From Methyloligella sp. GL2 (GTDB lineage Bacteria > Pseudomonadota > Alphaproteobacteria > Rhizobiales > Methyloligellaceae): DNA of 64,000 nt. The stretch covers positions 1,749,501 to 1,813,500 of the forward strand of contig NZ_CP054476.1 in the NCBI RefSeq assembly GCF_013341275.1, given 5' to 3'. Shown here in pieces: positions 18,505 to 27,326 of this stretch; the stretch's first letter is position 1, and each line of letters begins with the position of its first letter. The position numbers and the translations under genes were made by a program. The notes under the pieces were generated by a model. The model was not told where the DNA came from. It saw only the letters and a list, made by a program, of their open reading frames with translations, and searched no databases.

Positions 18505-18812
18505 CGACATTTCCTCCTTAGAACCTTGCTTTTTTCCGATCGCGGCGCGGCAGTTCGGCGATGGGGCCGTCGAGTTTGATGATTTGAACCGGCCGAGGGG
18601 GCCGATTCTCAATCGGCTAAACCCGGAAACCTGCGCTGGCGTTGCATCGGACACCGGTTGCCGTGTACCAATTCACGGCCCGCGATGCGGCGTTTCGCAC
18701 CGGATTTTGGCGAAACCGGACTGTCAACTTGACAGCCGTGTCGCATTCGGTGTCTTTGGCGCGCTTCTGCGACAGGTAAATCCTCATTAACAATTTTCGG
18801 CACGACGTTTCT
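18505..18812. other. 308-base divergent intergenic region upstream of fabD
   Basis: No gene is seen. It holds the Shine-Dalgarno of the leftward exported-protein gene and a perfect hairpin GCCGATT-CTC-AATCGGC (18601-18617). A second stem GCCGTG/CACGGC (18660-18679) and a palindrome with a consensus -35 at 18721-18735 follow. The last 40 bases before fabD are AT-richer. Confidence 0.6.
18721..18735 (+). promoter_or_regulatory. Palindrome with embedded -35 box upstream of fabD
   Basis: CTGTCAA-C-TTGACAG is a perfect 15-bp palindrome that contains TTGACA (18729-18734), an ideal -35 hexamer for fabD. No good -10 is seen 16-18 bases downstream (gtctttg). A repressor or activator dimer bound here would directly affect promoter use. 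The site is 78 bases before the fabD ATG. Confidence 0.45.
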
Positions 18813-19754
18813 ATGAGCAACGCATTCCTTTTTCCGGGACAGGGCAGCCAAGCCGTTGGCATGGGCAAGCAGCTTGCCGACGCCTTTCCGGAATCGAAGG
18901 CCGTGTTCGACGAGGTGAACGAGGCGCTGTCGCAGGATCTTTCCAACATCATGTGGGAAGGTCCGGAGGAGACGCTGACCCTGACGGAGAATGCGCAGCC
19001 GGCGCTGATGGCGGTGTCGATGGCTGCGATGGCCGCATTGCAGGCGAAGGGCGTGGACCTTGCCAAGTCCGCCGCCTTCGTGGCCGGCCATTCCTTGGGC
19101 GAATATTCGGCGCTTGCCGCCGCAGGATCCTTGAGCCTGGCCGATACGGCGCGGCTCCTGAAGACCCGCGGTAAGGCGATGCAAGAGGCGGTGCCGGTGG
19201 GGCAGGGCGCCATGGCGGCGCTGCTCGGGGCGGATCTTGCGCAAGCCAAGGCTCTGGCCGAGGCGGCTGCCGAGGGCGAAGTCTGCGAGGCGGCCAACGA
19301 CAATGCGCCGGGCCAGGTGGTGATTTCCGGCGCCAAGTCGGCGGTGGAGCGGGCGGTGAAGATCGCGGCCGATTACGGCGCGCGCCGCGCGGTTCTGCTG
19401 CCGGTGAGCGCGCCCTTCCATTGCTCCTTGATGCAGCCGGCGGCCGAGACCATGGCCGCGGCGCTGGCCGATGTGGAGATCAAGGCGCCTGCGGTGCCGC
19501 TGGTCGCCAATGTGCTGGCCAGCCCGATCACCGATCCGGAAGAGATCCGCAAGCGGCTGGTCGAGCAGGTGACGGGCACGGTGCGCTGGCGGGAATCGAT
19601 GCTATTTCTGCAGGAAAAGGGCATCGATGTGGTTTATGAGGTCGGTTCGGGCAAAGTGCTGACGGGCATTACGCGGCGGTTCGAAGGAATCGACGCCAAA
19701 GCCGTCGGCACACCGGACGATATCGAGGCGGCTGCGGCCGTGCTCGCAAGCTAG
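18813..19754 (+). CDS. fabD: Malonyl-CoA:ACP transacylase
   Basis: Transfers malonyl from CoA to acyl carrier protein for fatty-acid elongation (313 aa). Nucleophile Ser94 is in GHSLG (92-96), preceded by the N-terminal FPGQGSQ motif and followed by the catalytic His of APFHCSLM (about 203). First gene of fabD-fabG-acpP-fabF; fabG starts 19 bases later. A palindrome with a -35 box lies upstream. Confidence 0.96.
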   Translation: MSNAFLFPGQGSQAVGMGKQLADAFPESKAVFDEVNEALSQDLSNIMWEGPEETLTLTENAQPALMAVSMAAMAALQAKGVDLAKSAAFVAGHSLGEYSALAAAGSLSLADTARLLKTRGKAMQEAVPVGQGAMAALLGADLAQAKALAEAAAEGEVCEAANDNAPGQVVISGAKSAVERAVKIAADYGARRAVLLPVSAPFHCSLMQPAAETMAAALADVEIKAPAVPLVANVLASPITDPEEIRKRLVEQVTGTVRWRESMLFLQEKGIDVVYEVGSGKVLTGITRRFEGIDAKAVGTPDDIEAAAAVLAS

Positions 19755-19773
19755 GATTTAGGAGAGACGCGCG

Positions 19774-20511
19774 ATGTTCGATCTGAGCGGTAAAAACGCG
19801 CTCGTCACGGGCGCCACCGGCGGTATCGGCGGGTCCATTGCCGAGGCCCTGCATGCCCAGGGCGCCACGGTGGCGATTTCCGGCACCCGGGCGGAAAAGC
19901 TCGAGGAGCTGGCCAAGAAGCTCGGCGACCGTGTGGTCGTGCTACCTTGCGACCTGAAAGACCGGGACGCGGTGGCCAAGCTCGGCGAGGAGGCGGAAGC
20001 CGCTCTCGGCCAGGTGGACATCCTCGTGAACAATGCCGGCATCACCCGCGACAATCTCTTCATGCGGATGAAGGATGAAGAGTGGGACGACGTGCTGGCG
20101 GTCAATTTGACCTCGGTGTTCGTGCTGACGCGCAGCATCTTGCGTAATATGATGCGCCGCCGGGCGGGCCGGATCGTCAACATCGCCTCGATCAGCGGGG
20201 TGATCGGCAATCCGGGCCAGCCGAACTACGCCGCCTCCAAGGCGGGGCTGGTCGGCATGACGAAATCGCTGGCCCGGGAGGTCTCTGCCCGGGGTATCAC
20301 GGCCAACTGCATCGCACCGGGTTTCATCCAGACGCCCATGACTGATGCGTTGACAGAGAAGCAAGTGGAGACTATTGCGGCTGCAATTCCGGCTGCGAAA
20401 TTCGGTGTGCCAGAAGATATCGCAGCAGCGGTGGTCTTTCTTGCCAGCGACGAGGCCGGTTACATTACCGGTGAAACCATGCATATCAACGGCGGTATGG
20501 TAATGGCGTAA
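19774..20511 (+). CDS. fabG: 3-oxoacyl-ACP reductase
   Basis: NADPH-dependent reductase of the elongation cycle (245 aa, SDR fold): TGATGGIG at residues 12-19, NNAG near 88-91 and the YAASK active-site motif near 151. A good AGGAGAG Shine-Dalgarno lies just after the fabD stop. Followed by a 248-base gap with unusual secondary structure before acpP. Confidence 0.96.
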   Translation: MFDLSGKNALVTGATGGIGGSIAEALHAQGATVAISGTRAEKLEELAKKLGDRVVVLPCDLKDRDAVAKLGEEAEAALGQVDILVNNAGITRDNLFMRMKDEEWDDVLAVNLTSVFVLTRSILRNMMRRRAGRIVNIASISGVIGNPGQPNYAASKAGLVGMTKSLAREVSARGITANCIAPGFIQTPMTDALTEKQVETIAAAIPAAKFGVPEDIAAAVVFLASDEAGYITGETMHINGGMVMA

Positions 20512-20591
20512 TCGTTGATTTTTAGAGCTTGATGAAGGAATTTCAGCGGGGCAAACGGGGGTTCTCACCTTAGCCTTGGCTGCTGGCAATG

Positions 20592-20650
20592 TCCCACAAA
20601 GTGTGTTACCCAAACGCCGCTTTGTGGGATGAATAACAGGAAAAATCCCA
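20592..20650 (+). promoter_or_regulatory. Competing inverted repeats between fabG and acpP
   Basis: TCCCACAAAG (20592-20601) and CTTTGTGGGA (20620-20629) are perfect 10-bp arms around an 18-base loop. The right arm can instead pair with a downstream ATCCCA (20645-20650) through TGGGAT (20625-20630), so the two hairpins exclude each other. There is no T-tract. It may be an operator, or an RNA switch if transcription starts upstream. Confidence 0.45.
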
Positions 20651-20690
20651 CTCGCTATCGACCCTATGATTTTACCGCTCGGAGGTTTCG

Positions 20691-20763
20691 TTAGGCCATG
20701 AGCCGGACTCGAGGGGAAGTGCGAGGCCTAAGGACTGACAGAAGGACGATGAGGCGGAAATGA
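20691..20763 (+). other. acpP leader: hairpin and possible 21-codon upstream ORF
   Basis: TTAGGCC (20691-20697) and GGCCTAA (20725-20731) form a perfect seven-pair stem. An ORF of 21 codons starts at ATG 20698 and stops at TGA 20761-20763, overlapping the acpP ATG as ATGA. The peptide would be strongly basic, with eight Arg residues. A GGAGG lies 12 bases upstream, a longer spacing than ideal, so translation is uncertain. Confidence 0.28.
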
Positions 20764-20996
20764 GCGATATCTCGGAGCGTGTTAAGAAGATCGTTGTGGA
20801 GCATCTTGGCGTAGAAGCCGATAAGGTAACCGAGAATGCCAGCTTCATTGACGACCTGGGTGCCGATAGCCTGGATACGGTCGAACTCGTGATGGCATTC
20901 GAAGAAGAATTCGGATGCGAGATTCCCGATGATGCCGCCGAGACCATTTTGACGGTCGGCGATGCCATCAAGTTTCTCGAAAAGAACAGCTCCTAA
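20760..20996 (+). CDS. acpP: Acyl carrier protein
   Basis: 78-aa ACP carrying growing acyl chains on a phosphopantetheine attached to Ser37 of the DSL motif (36-38, [10 protein letters not shown]). The protein is acidic with the four-helix pattern of the family. A GAGG-containing purine run lies just before the ATG. It is separated from fabG by a structured leader, which would allow its expected high expression to be set separately from fabD and fabG. fabF follows. Confidence 0.97.
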   Translation: MSDISERVKKIVVEHLGVEADKVTENASFIDDLGADSLDTVELVMAFEEEFGCEIPDDAAETILTVGDAIKFLEKNSS

Positions 20997-21085
20997 GCAC
21001 CTCTCGCTAGGCGCAGAGTTTCCTCGATTGTGCTAAATCTGGCCCTCCAGAAGAGGGTCCAAACCCGGAATCCGTGAAGCGCTCG

Positions 21086-22351
21086 ATGCGACGTGTTGTC
21101 ATAACAGGTATGGGTCTCGTCTCGCCGCTGGCTTGTGGCGTGGAAGAGTCCTGGAAAAAGCTCATCGCCGGTGAGAGCGCCGCTGCGCGGGTGGAGGGAT
21201 TCGATACCTCGGATCTCGCCTGCCAGATCGCGTGCGAAATTCCGCGGGGCGATGGGTCCGACGGCACTTTCAATCCCAACGATTGGATGGAGCCGAAAGA
21301 GCAGCGCAAGGTCGACGACTTCATCGTTTTCGCGATGGCGGCGGCGAGCCAGGCGCTGGAGAATGCCGGCTGGAAGCCTACCGATTACGAAGATCAGATC
21401 CGCACCGGCGTGCTGGTCGGATCGGGTATCGGTGGCTTGCAGGGCATCGAGAAGAACTCTCTGCTGTTCCACGAAAAAGGACCGCGGCGCATCAGCCCGT
21501 TCTTTATTCCGGGACGGCTGATCAATCTCGCCTCGGGCTATATCTCCATCGAGCATGGGCTGAAGGGCCCGAACCACGCCGTGGTCACGGCGTGCTCGAC
21601 CGGGGCTCATGCCATCGGCGATGCGGCCCGTCTCGTGGCCCTCGGCGATGCCGAGGTGATGCTGGCGGGCGGCACCGAATCTCCGGTCTGCCGTCTGGCG
21701 CTGGCCGGGTTCGCCGCCTGCAAGGCGCTCTCCACCCATTTCAACGATGAGCCGGAACGGGCCTCGCGCCCCTACGACCGCGACCGTGACGGGTTCGTCA
21801 TGGGCGAGGGGGCCGGCATCGTGGTTCTGGAAGAGCTGGAGCATGCGCTGGAGCGCGGTGCCACGATCTATGCCGAGGTGATTGGCTACGGGCTTTCGGG
21901 CGATGCCTTCCACATCACCGCGCCGGCGGAAGACGGTGACGGGGCTTACCGCTGCATGGTCGCGGCGGTGAAGCGGGCGGGCATCGATCCTTCCGATATC
22001 GACTATATCAACGCCCACGGCACTTCGACCCCGATGGGGGACGAGATCGAGCTGCGTGCGGTGGAGCGTATGTTCGGCAATGCCGCCGGCAAGATCGCGA
22101 TGTCTTCGACCAAGTCGGCGACCGGGCATCTGCTCGGTGCGGCAGGCGCGGTGGAGGCGATCTTCTCCACCTTGGCCATCCGCGACAATATCGCGCCGCC
22201 GACGCTCAACCTGGACAACCCGTCCATGGAAACGGCGATCGATCTGGTGCCGTACGAGGCGAAGGAACGGCAGATCGATACGGTGCTGTCCAACTCCTTC
22301 GGGTTTGGCGGAACCAACGCCTCCCTCATCCTGCGTCGCTACGACGGCTGA
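21086..22351 (+). CDS. fabF: 3-oxoacyl-ACP synthase II
   Basis: Condensing enzyme of fatty-acid elongation (421 aa from ATG 21086): MRRVVITGMGLVSPL at the N-terminus, nucleophile Cys about residue 170 in VTACSTGA, and the two His of the Cys-His-His triad in NAHGTSTPMGD and SATGHLLGA. An in-frame GTG at 21074 would add four residues; neither start has a strong ribosome-binding site. Directly downstream of acpP. Confidence 0.96.
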   Translation: MRRVVITGMGLVSPLACGVEESWKKLIAGESAAARVEGFDTSDLACQIACEIPRGDGSDGTFNPNDWMEPKEQRKVDDFIVFAMAAASQALENAGWKPTDYEDQIRTGVLVGSGIGGLQGIEKNSLLFHEKGPRRISPFFIPGRLINLASGYISIEHGLKGPNHAVVTACSTGAHAIGDAARLVALGDAEVMLAGGTESPVCRLALAGFAACKALSTHFNDEPERASRPYDRDRDGFVMGEGAGIVVLEELEHALERGATIYAEVIGYGLSGDAFHITAPAEDGDGAYRCMVAAVKRAGIDPSDIDYINAHGTSTPMGDEIELRAVERMFGNAAGKIAMSSTKSATGHLLGAAGAVEAIFSTLAIRDNIAPPTLNLDNPSMETAIDLVPYEAKERQIDTVLSNSFGFGGTNASLILRRYDG

Positions 22352-22448
22352 CGGGCGTCCGCATTGGCTTGCCACGCCCACCCGCCTTTGGCCATATTTC
22401 GGCTGCAGTGGATAGGGGCTGCTGCGGCAAAACCGGGGCCGGTATTGC

Positions 22449-23756
22449 ATGTCCATAAACAGCAATGGGTCGCAAGGATCGGATGATCGAGACTTGGCGC
22501 TACCGGACGAGCAAGGGGGCCATGGCCTCTCGCCGCGTGCGCGCAGCCCGCAAGAGGCGCTGCAGCCAAGACGGGTTCCGGAGCCTCCCAGAAGCGAAGC
22601 CAAGGCGGCGCAAATGCACCCAGTTCTAAGATTCTTCAATCGGCTTTTGACGCTCATCCTGCTGGTCACGGCGGTGGTGCTCGGCGGGCTGTATTTTCTC
22701 AAAGTGCAGTTCGACAAGCCGGGCCCGTTGCAGGCCGATGCGGTGACCGTGATCCCGCAAGGCAAAGGGGTGAGCGAAATTGCCGATCAGCTGGAATCGG
22801 ACGGCATCATCGCCGACCGGCGGCTGTTCGTTGCAACGGTGCTGTATTTCAATACGCTGAAGCGCAAGATCAGCCTGAAAGCGGGCGAGTACGAGTTCGG
22901 GGCCAACGCCTCGATGCGCGACGTGCTCGACAAGCTGGTGGAAGGCAAGGCGATCCAGCACAAGGTGACCATCGCCGAAGGGCTGACCAGCCGGCAGGTG
23001 GTGCAGAAGCTGCTGGAGGATCCCGAGCTCACCGGAGAGATCGCCGAGGTGCCGCCGGAAGGCTCGCTGCTTCCCGATACCTATCTCTATACCCGCGGCA
23101 CCAGCCGGCAGGCGATTCTCGACCAGATGCGGCAGGCGCAGCAGCTGTTCCTGGCCAAGGCCTGGGCGGCGCGTCATGACGGGCTGGCGATCGAGACCCA
23201 GCAGCAGGCGTTGATCCTGGCCTCCATCGTGGAGAAGGAGACCGCCATTGACGGGGAGCGTCCGCAGATTGCCGCGGTGTTCCATAACCGGCTGAAGAAG
23301 GGGATGCGGCTGCAATCCGATCCGACCATCATCTACGGCCTGGTCGGCGGGCAGGGCTCGCTGGGGCGGCCGATCCTGCAGAGCGAGCTGGATAAGAAGA
23401 CCGAGTACAACACCTATCAGATCGACGGGCTGCCGCCGACGCCGATCGCCAATCCGGGGCGCGAGGCGATTATCGCCACCTTGCAGCCGGCGGAAACCAC
23501 CGATCTCTACTTCGTGGCCGACGGGACGGGCGGGCATGCCTTCTCCGCCACGCTTAAGGAGCACAACAACAACGTCGCCAAATGGCGCAAGGTGCAGCGT
23601 CAGCTCGCCGAGGAAGCCAAGAAGAAGGCGGAGGCTGCGGCTGCCGCGGCGACGACCGACACGCCGGCCTTGGATGAAGACGCCGCGCGTTCGCTTCTGG
23701 ATGCAGGCGGCGAGCCGCCTGCGCCGGTGCGCAAGCCCGATTCGGCCGGGCAGTAG
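22449..23756 (+). CDS. mltG: Endolytic murein transglycosylase MltG
   Basis: Inner-membrane lytic transglycosylase that cleaves nascent glycan strands and so terminates their growth (435 aa). A polar cytoplasmic tail is followed by one transmembrane helix (about 64-85), a LysM-like part, and the YceG catalytic domain with the key Glu262 in ASIVEKET and the conserved YNTYQIDGLPPTPIANPG segment. A Lys/Ala-rich tail ends the protein. The position after acpP-fabF is conserved in alphaproteobacteria. An intrinsic-terminator-like hairpin follows at 23831. Confidence 0.94.
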   Translation: MSINSNGSQGSDDRDLALPDEQGGHGLSPRARSPQEALQPRRVPEPPRSEAKAAQMHPVLRFFNRLLTLILLVTAVVLGGLYFLKVQFDKPGPLQADAVTVIPQGKGVSEIADQLESDGIIADRRLFVATVLYFNTLKRKISLKAGEYEFGANASMRDVLDKLVEGKAIQHKVTIAEGLTSRQVVQKLLEDPELTGEIAEVPPEGSLLPDTYLYTRGTSRQAILDQMRQAQQLFLAKAWAARHDGLAIETQQQALILASIVEKETAIDGERPQIAAVFHNRLKKGMRLQSDPTIIYGLVGGQGSLGRPILQSELDKKTEYNTYQIDGLPPTPIANPGREAIIATLQPAETTDLYFVADGTGGHAFSATLKEHNNNVAKWRKVQRQLAEEAKKKAEAAAAAATTDTPALDEDAARSLLDAGGEPPAPVRKPDSAGQ

Positions 23757-23830
23757 CCGGGAGCGGAGCGTCTTTCCACGGACGGACGGCTCAGTTCGGG
23801 CTTTGGCAAAACCGGTGCGACTCGGCGTAT

Positions 23831-23849
23831 AAGCCCCGGTGGGCTTTTT
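23831..23849 (+). terminator. Rho-independent terminator after mltG
   Basis: AAGCCC-CGGT-GGGCTT, then TTTC, about 75 bases after the mltG stop: a short GC-rich stem with a tetraloop and five consecutive T (two in the stem foot). It would separate fabF-mltG from yicC-gmk. Confidence 0.55.
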
Positions 23850-23894
23850 CTCGGCTCCGCTTTTCGCGCCATATCACGGTAGGATCATGACGCC

Positions 23895-24782
23895 ATGAGC
23901 CTCAAAAGCATGACCGGCTTTGCCCGGGCCGACGGCGTCCATGACGGCGTGCATTGGCACTGGGAAGGGCGCAGCGTGAACGGGCGCGGGCTGGAGCTGC
24001 GCTTCCGCCTGCCGCCGGGATTCGATGCGCTGGAGCCGGAGGCGCGGAGCCTGTGCCAGAAGCTGTTGGCGCGGGGCAATTGCTCCATCAATCTGGTGAT
24101 TCAGCGCGAGGCGGCTTCGGCCGAGCTGCGCCTCAACGAGGCGAGCTTGCGGCAAGCATTTCAGGCCGCGCGCCGGGCGAGCGAGATCACCGGCTTGCCC
24201 GACGTTTCCCTTGACAGTCTGCTGGCCATGCGCGGCGTGGTGGAGATTCGCGAAGGCGAGGAGAGCGAGACGGCGCGGGCGGCGCTCAATGCGGCGCTAC
24301 TGGACGGGCTGTCGCAAATGCTGACCGGGCTATCGCAAGCGCGGACGCAAGAAGGCACGCGGCTTTTCGCGGTGCTGGAGGATCAGCTGGCGCAGATCGC
24401 GGAGTTGCGGGAACAGACATCGGAGGCCGCGGCGCGGCAGCCCGATGCCTTCGCCGCGCGGATCGAGGAGCAGGTCGCCAAGCTGATTTCGGGCTCGGTG
24501 CCGCTGGAGGCGGAACGGCTGCATCAGGAGGCGGCGCTGCTCGCCGCAAAGGCGGATATTCAAGAAGAGCTCGACCGGCTGCTGGCCCATATCGCGGCGG
24601 CGCGCGAGCTGATCGCGAGCGACGGGCCGGTCGGCCGCAAGCTGGAGTTTCTCGCTCAGGAGCTGAACCGGGAGGCCAACACCGTCTGCTCCAAGGCGGG
24701 CGATGTGGAGGTCAGCCATCTGGGGCTCGCGCTGAAGGGCGTGATCGACCAGTTCCGCGAGCAGGTGGCCAATATCGAATGA
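23895..24782 (+). CDS. yicC: YicC family endoribonuclease
   Basis: 295-aa YicC-type protein: MKSMTGFARA-like N-terminus (here LKSMTGFARADG), central helical region and the highly conserved C-terminal GRKLEFLAQELNREANTVCSK...DVEVSHLGLALK. Members act as endoribonucleases that influence small-RNA stability in E. coli. It precedes gmk by seven bases, the conserved yicC-gmk pair. Confidence 0.93.
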   Translation: MSLKSMTGFARADGVHDGVHWHWEGRSVNGRGLELRFRLPPGFDALEPEARSLCQKLLARGNCSINLVIQREAASAELRLNEASLRQAFQAARRASEITGLPDVSLDSLLAMRGVVEIREGEESETARAALNAALLDGLSQMLTGLSQARTQEGTRLFAVLEDQLAQIAELREQTSEAAARQPDAFAARIEEQVAKLISGSVPLEAERLHQEAALLAAKADIQEELDRLLAHIAAARELIASDGPVGRKLEFLAQELNREANTVCSKAGDVEVSHLGLALKGVIDQFREQVANIE

Positions 24783-24789
24783 GAGGCAA

Positions 24790-25425
24790 ATGACGGGGGA
24801 GATTGCACGACGGGGGCTGATGCTGGTGCTGTCCTCGCCTTCGGGGGCGGGGAAGACGACGCTGGCGCGCAGGCTTTTGGAGTCCGATGACGATATCGCC
24901 ATCTCGGTCTCCTGCACCACGCGGGCGCCCCGGCCCGGCGAGGAAGAGGGCAAGGATTATTACTTTGTCAGCCGCGAGCGCTTCCTGGAGATGCAGGCGG
25001 AGGACGCCTTCCTCGAATGGGCGGTGGTGTTCGACAATTATTACGGCACGCCGCGCCGTCCGGTGGAGAAGGCTTTGGCCGCCGGGCGCGATGTTCTCTT
25101 TGATGTCGATTGGCAGGGCGCACGCAAGCTGCGCGACAAGGCGGCGGCCGATGTGGTCTCGGTCTTTGTGCTGCCGCCCTCGGCCAATGCCTTGGAGGAA
25201 CGGCTGACCCGCCGGGCGCAGGATCACCCGGAAGTGGTGCAGAAGCGCATGCGCGGCGCCACCAACGAGATCCAGCATTGGGACGAATACGACTATGTGA
25301 TCGTCAATTCCGATGTCGATCACTCGCTGTCCTGCCTGCGGTCGGTTTTGCAGGCGGAGCGGGTGCGTGCCGGGCGGCTCACCGGCCTGAAGGGGTTCGT
25401 GCAGAAACTGCTCAGCGAGCTTTAG
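24790..25425 (+). CDS. gmk: Guanylate kinase
   Basis: Phosphorylates GMP to GDP (211 aa). P-loop SSPSGAGKTT at about 15-24, GMP-binding SCTTRAPRPGEEEGKDYYFV, and the DVDWQGARKL motif. It is coupled to yicC and ends in a convergent four-base overlap with ksgA (25422-25425, both stop codons share bases). Confidence 0.96.
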   Translation: MTGEIARRGLMLVLSSPSGAGKTTLARRLLESDDDIAISVSCTTRAPRPGEEEGKDYYFVSRERFLEMQAEDAFLEWAVVFDNYYGTPRRPVEKALAAGRDVLFDVDWQGARKLRDKAAADVVSVFVLPPSANALEERLTRRAQDHPEVVQKRMRGATNEIQHWDEYDYVIVNSDVDHSLSCLRSVLQAERVRAGRLTGLKGFVQKLLSEL

Positions 25426-26270
25426 CGCCGCGCGTCCAGCGCATTGGCGATCCGGCAGAAGGCCTCCACGGGCAGCTCTTCGGCGCGCGCCGTCGGGGCG
25501 ATGCCGAGCCCCTCCAACACAGAGACGATGTCGGGATCGAGGCCGCGCAGCGCGCCGCGCAGCATCTTGCGGCGCTGGCCGAAGGCGGCCGCGGTTACCT
25601 TTTCCAAGGTCGCGATCTTGCAGGCCGGCTCCGGCACGTCGCGGGGAATAAGCTCGACGATCGCCGAATCGACCTTCGGTTTTGGGGTGAAGGCGCTGGC
25701 CGGCACGCCGAACAGGATCTTCGTCCGGCAGCGCCAATTGGCCAGCACCGAAAGCCGGCCGTAATCCTTGGAGCCGGGCTCGGCGACGATGCGCAAGGCC
25801 ACTTCTTTCTGGAACATCAGCACCATACGGTCGAACCAGGGCGGCCAGGGCGCGGTTTTCAGCCAGCCGATCAGCAAGGGCGTGGCGACGCTATAGGGGA
25901 GATTGGCGGCGATGCGGGCCGGGGGTTCCAGCCCAAGCCCGCCATAGTCGATCTCCGTGGCGTCGCCCCTGACGACCTCCAGCTTATCCGGATAGGCGTC
26001 GGCGATCTGGGCCAAGGCCGGCAGGCAGCGCTCGTCCTTCTCGATAGCGATGACGCGCTTGGCGCCTTCCATCAAAAGCGCGCGGGTCAGCCCGCCGGGA
26101 CCTGGGCCGACCTCGACGATGGCCGCGTCTTCCAGCGGGGCGGCCGCCCGGGCGATGCGCCGGGTGAGATTGAGATCCAGCAGGAAATTCTGCCCTAAGC
26201 TCTTGCGCGCCTGAAGGTCCAGCGCGGCGATCACCTCGCGCAGCGGCGGCAAGCCGTCTGGCGCGCTCAC
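25422..26270 (-). CDS. rsmA: 16S rRNA adenine dimethyltransferase
   Basis: KsgA/RsmA dimethylates two adjacent adenines in helix 45 of 16S rRNA during small-subunit maturation (282 aa). SAM motif I is VEVGPGPGGLT (about 52-62) and the catalytic motif is NLPYSVATPLL. The GTG start at 26270 overlaps the pdxA stop as GTGA, indicating coupling. A longer frame running to 27326 is the shadow of pdxA and should be ignored. Confidence 0.95.
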   Translation of the reverse strand: MSAPDGLPPLREVIAALDLQARKSLGQNFLLDLNLTRRIARAAAPLEDAAIVEVGPGPGGLTRALLMEGAKRVIAIEKDERCLPALAQIADAYPDKLEVVRGDATEIDYGGLGLEPPARIAANLPYSVATPLLIGWLKTAPWPPWFDRMVLMFQKEVALRIVAEPGSKDYGRLSVLANWRCRTKILFGVPASAFTPKPKVDSAIVELIPRDVPEPACKIATLEKVTAAAFGQRRKMLRGALRGLDPDIVSVLEGLGIAPTARAEELPVEAFCRIANALDARR

Positions 26271-27292
26271 GCGGCGCTCGTCTTGGCTTCGGCGGCGTGT
26301 CCCGCCATGGCGCGGGCGAGCTTCAAGGCTTCGATCAGGCTGGTGGGATGGGCCTTGCCGGTGCCGGCGATGGCAAAGGCGGTGCCGTGATCGGGCGAGG
26401 TGCGGATGAAGGGAAGGCCGAGGGTGGTGTTCACGCCGGTATCGAAGCAAAGCGTCTTCACCGGGATCAGGGCCTGATCGTGATACATGGCCAGCGCCAC
26501 GTCGTATTCGGCGCGGGCGCGCTCGTGGAACATGGTGTCGGCGGGAAAGGGGCCGGCGACGTCGATCCCTTCGGCTTGTGCGGCATCGATCGCCGGCATG
26601 ATGATGGTCTGCTCCTCGTCGCCGAGACTGCCGTTTTCGCCGGCATGGGGGTTGAGGCCGGTCAGCGCCAGGCGCGGGGACGGGATGCCGAAATAGCGCC
26701 GGATGTCGTTTGCGGTGATGCGGATGGTCTTCAAGATCAGCTCGGTGGTGAGCTGCGCCGGCACCTCGCGTAGCGGAATATGGATGGTGACGGGCACGAT
26801 CTTCAGCGCATCGGAGGCCAGCAGCATCACCGGCATCAGCGCTGCCTTCGGATCGGCGAGGGCGGCGAGATACTCGGTGTGACCGGGAAAAGGAAAGCCC
26901 GCCCGGTGCAGCACCTCCTTGGCGATCGGATTGGTCACCACAGCGGCGGCCTTGCCGCCCATCACCAGATCGACGGCCTGCTCGATGGCGCCTTGGATTG
27001 CCGGCGCGGCGGCCGGGTCCGGCGTGCCGGCTGCGATCTCCACCGAAAGCGGCACCGGAAGCACCGGCAGAGCACGGGAAAATACCGCAGATGCCTCGGC
27101 CGGGTCGTCGATCACGGCGATGGGGATATCCAGCCCCAAGGTCTCGGCGCGGGCGGCGATGAGATCGGGATCGGCCAGCAGCATGAAAGGCGGCAAGCCG
27201 CAAAGCTCCCGTCCCTGCCAGGCCAGCAAGGTGATATCGGGGCCGATCCCGGCGGGATCGCCCATGGTCAAGGCCAGAGGTTTGTCGCTCAT
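26267..27292 (-). CDS. pdxA: 4-hydroxythreonine-4-phosphate dehydrogenase
   Basis: NAD-dependent enzyme of pyridoxal phosphate synthesis (341 aa). Characteristic are LTMGDPAGIGPDI at the N-terminus, GLNPHAGENGSLGDEE in the middle and MYHDQALIPVKTLCF with the metal His. It lies between surA and rsmA, the conserved surA-pdxA-ksgA order; the stop overlaps the rsmA start. Confidence 0.96.
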   Translation of the reverse strand: MSDKPLALTMGDPAGIGPDITLLAWQGRELCGLPPFMLLADPDLIAARAETLGLDIPIAVIDDPAEASAVFSRALPVLPVPLSVEIAAGTPDPAAAPAIQGAIEQAVDLVMGGKAAAVVTNPIAKEVLHRAGFPFPGHTEYLAALADPKAALMPVMLLASDALKIVPVTIHIPLREVPAQLTTELILKTIRITANDIRRYFGIPSPRLALTGLNPHAGENGSLGDEEQTIIMPAIDAAQAEGIDVAGPFPADTMFHERARAEYDVALAMYHDQALIPVKTLCFDTGVNTTLGLPFIRTSPDHGTAFAIAGTGKAHPTSLIEALKLARAMAGHAAEAKTSAA

Positions 27293-27326
27293 GTGATTGC
27301 CTAAGGCGTTGGCGCCTCAGGGTCAA

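Noticed and set aside
20993..22765. 590-codon open frame antisense to fabF
   Set aside because: Shadow; fabF on the plus strand has an intact active site over the same bases.
26271..27326. Long N-terminal extension of rsmA
   Set aside because: It reads the pdxA gene in another frame; rsmA starts at GTG 26270 overlapping the pdxA stop.
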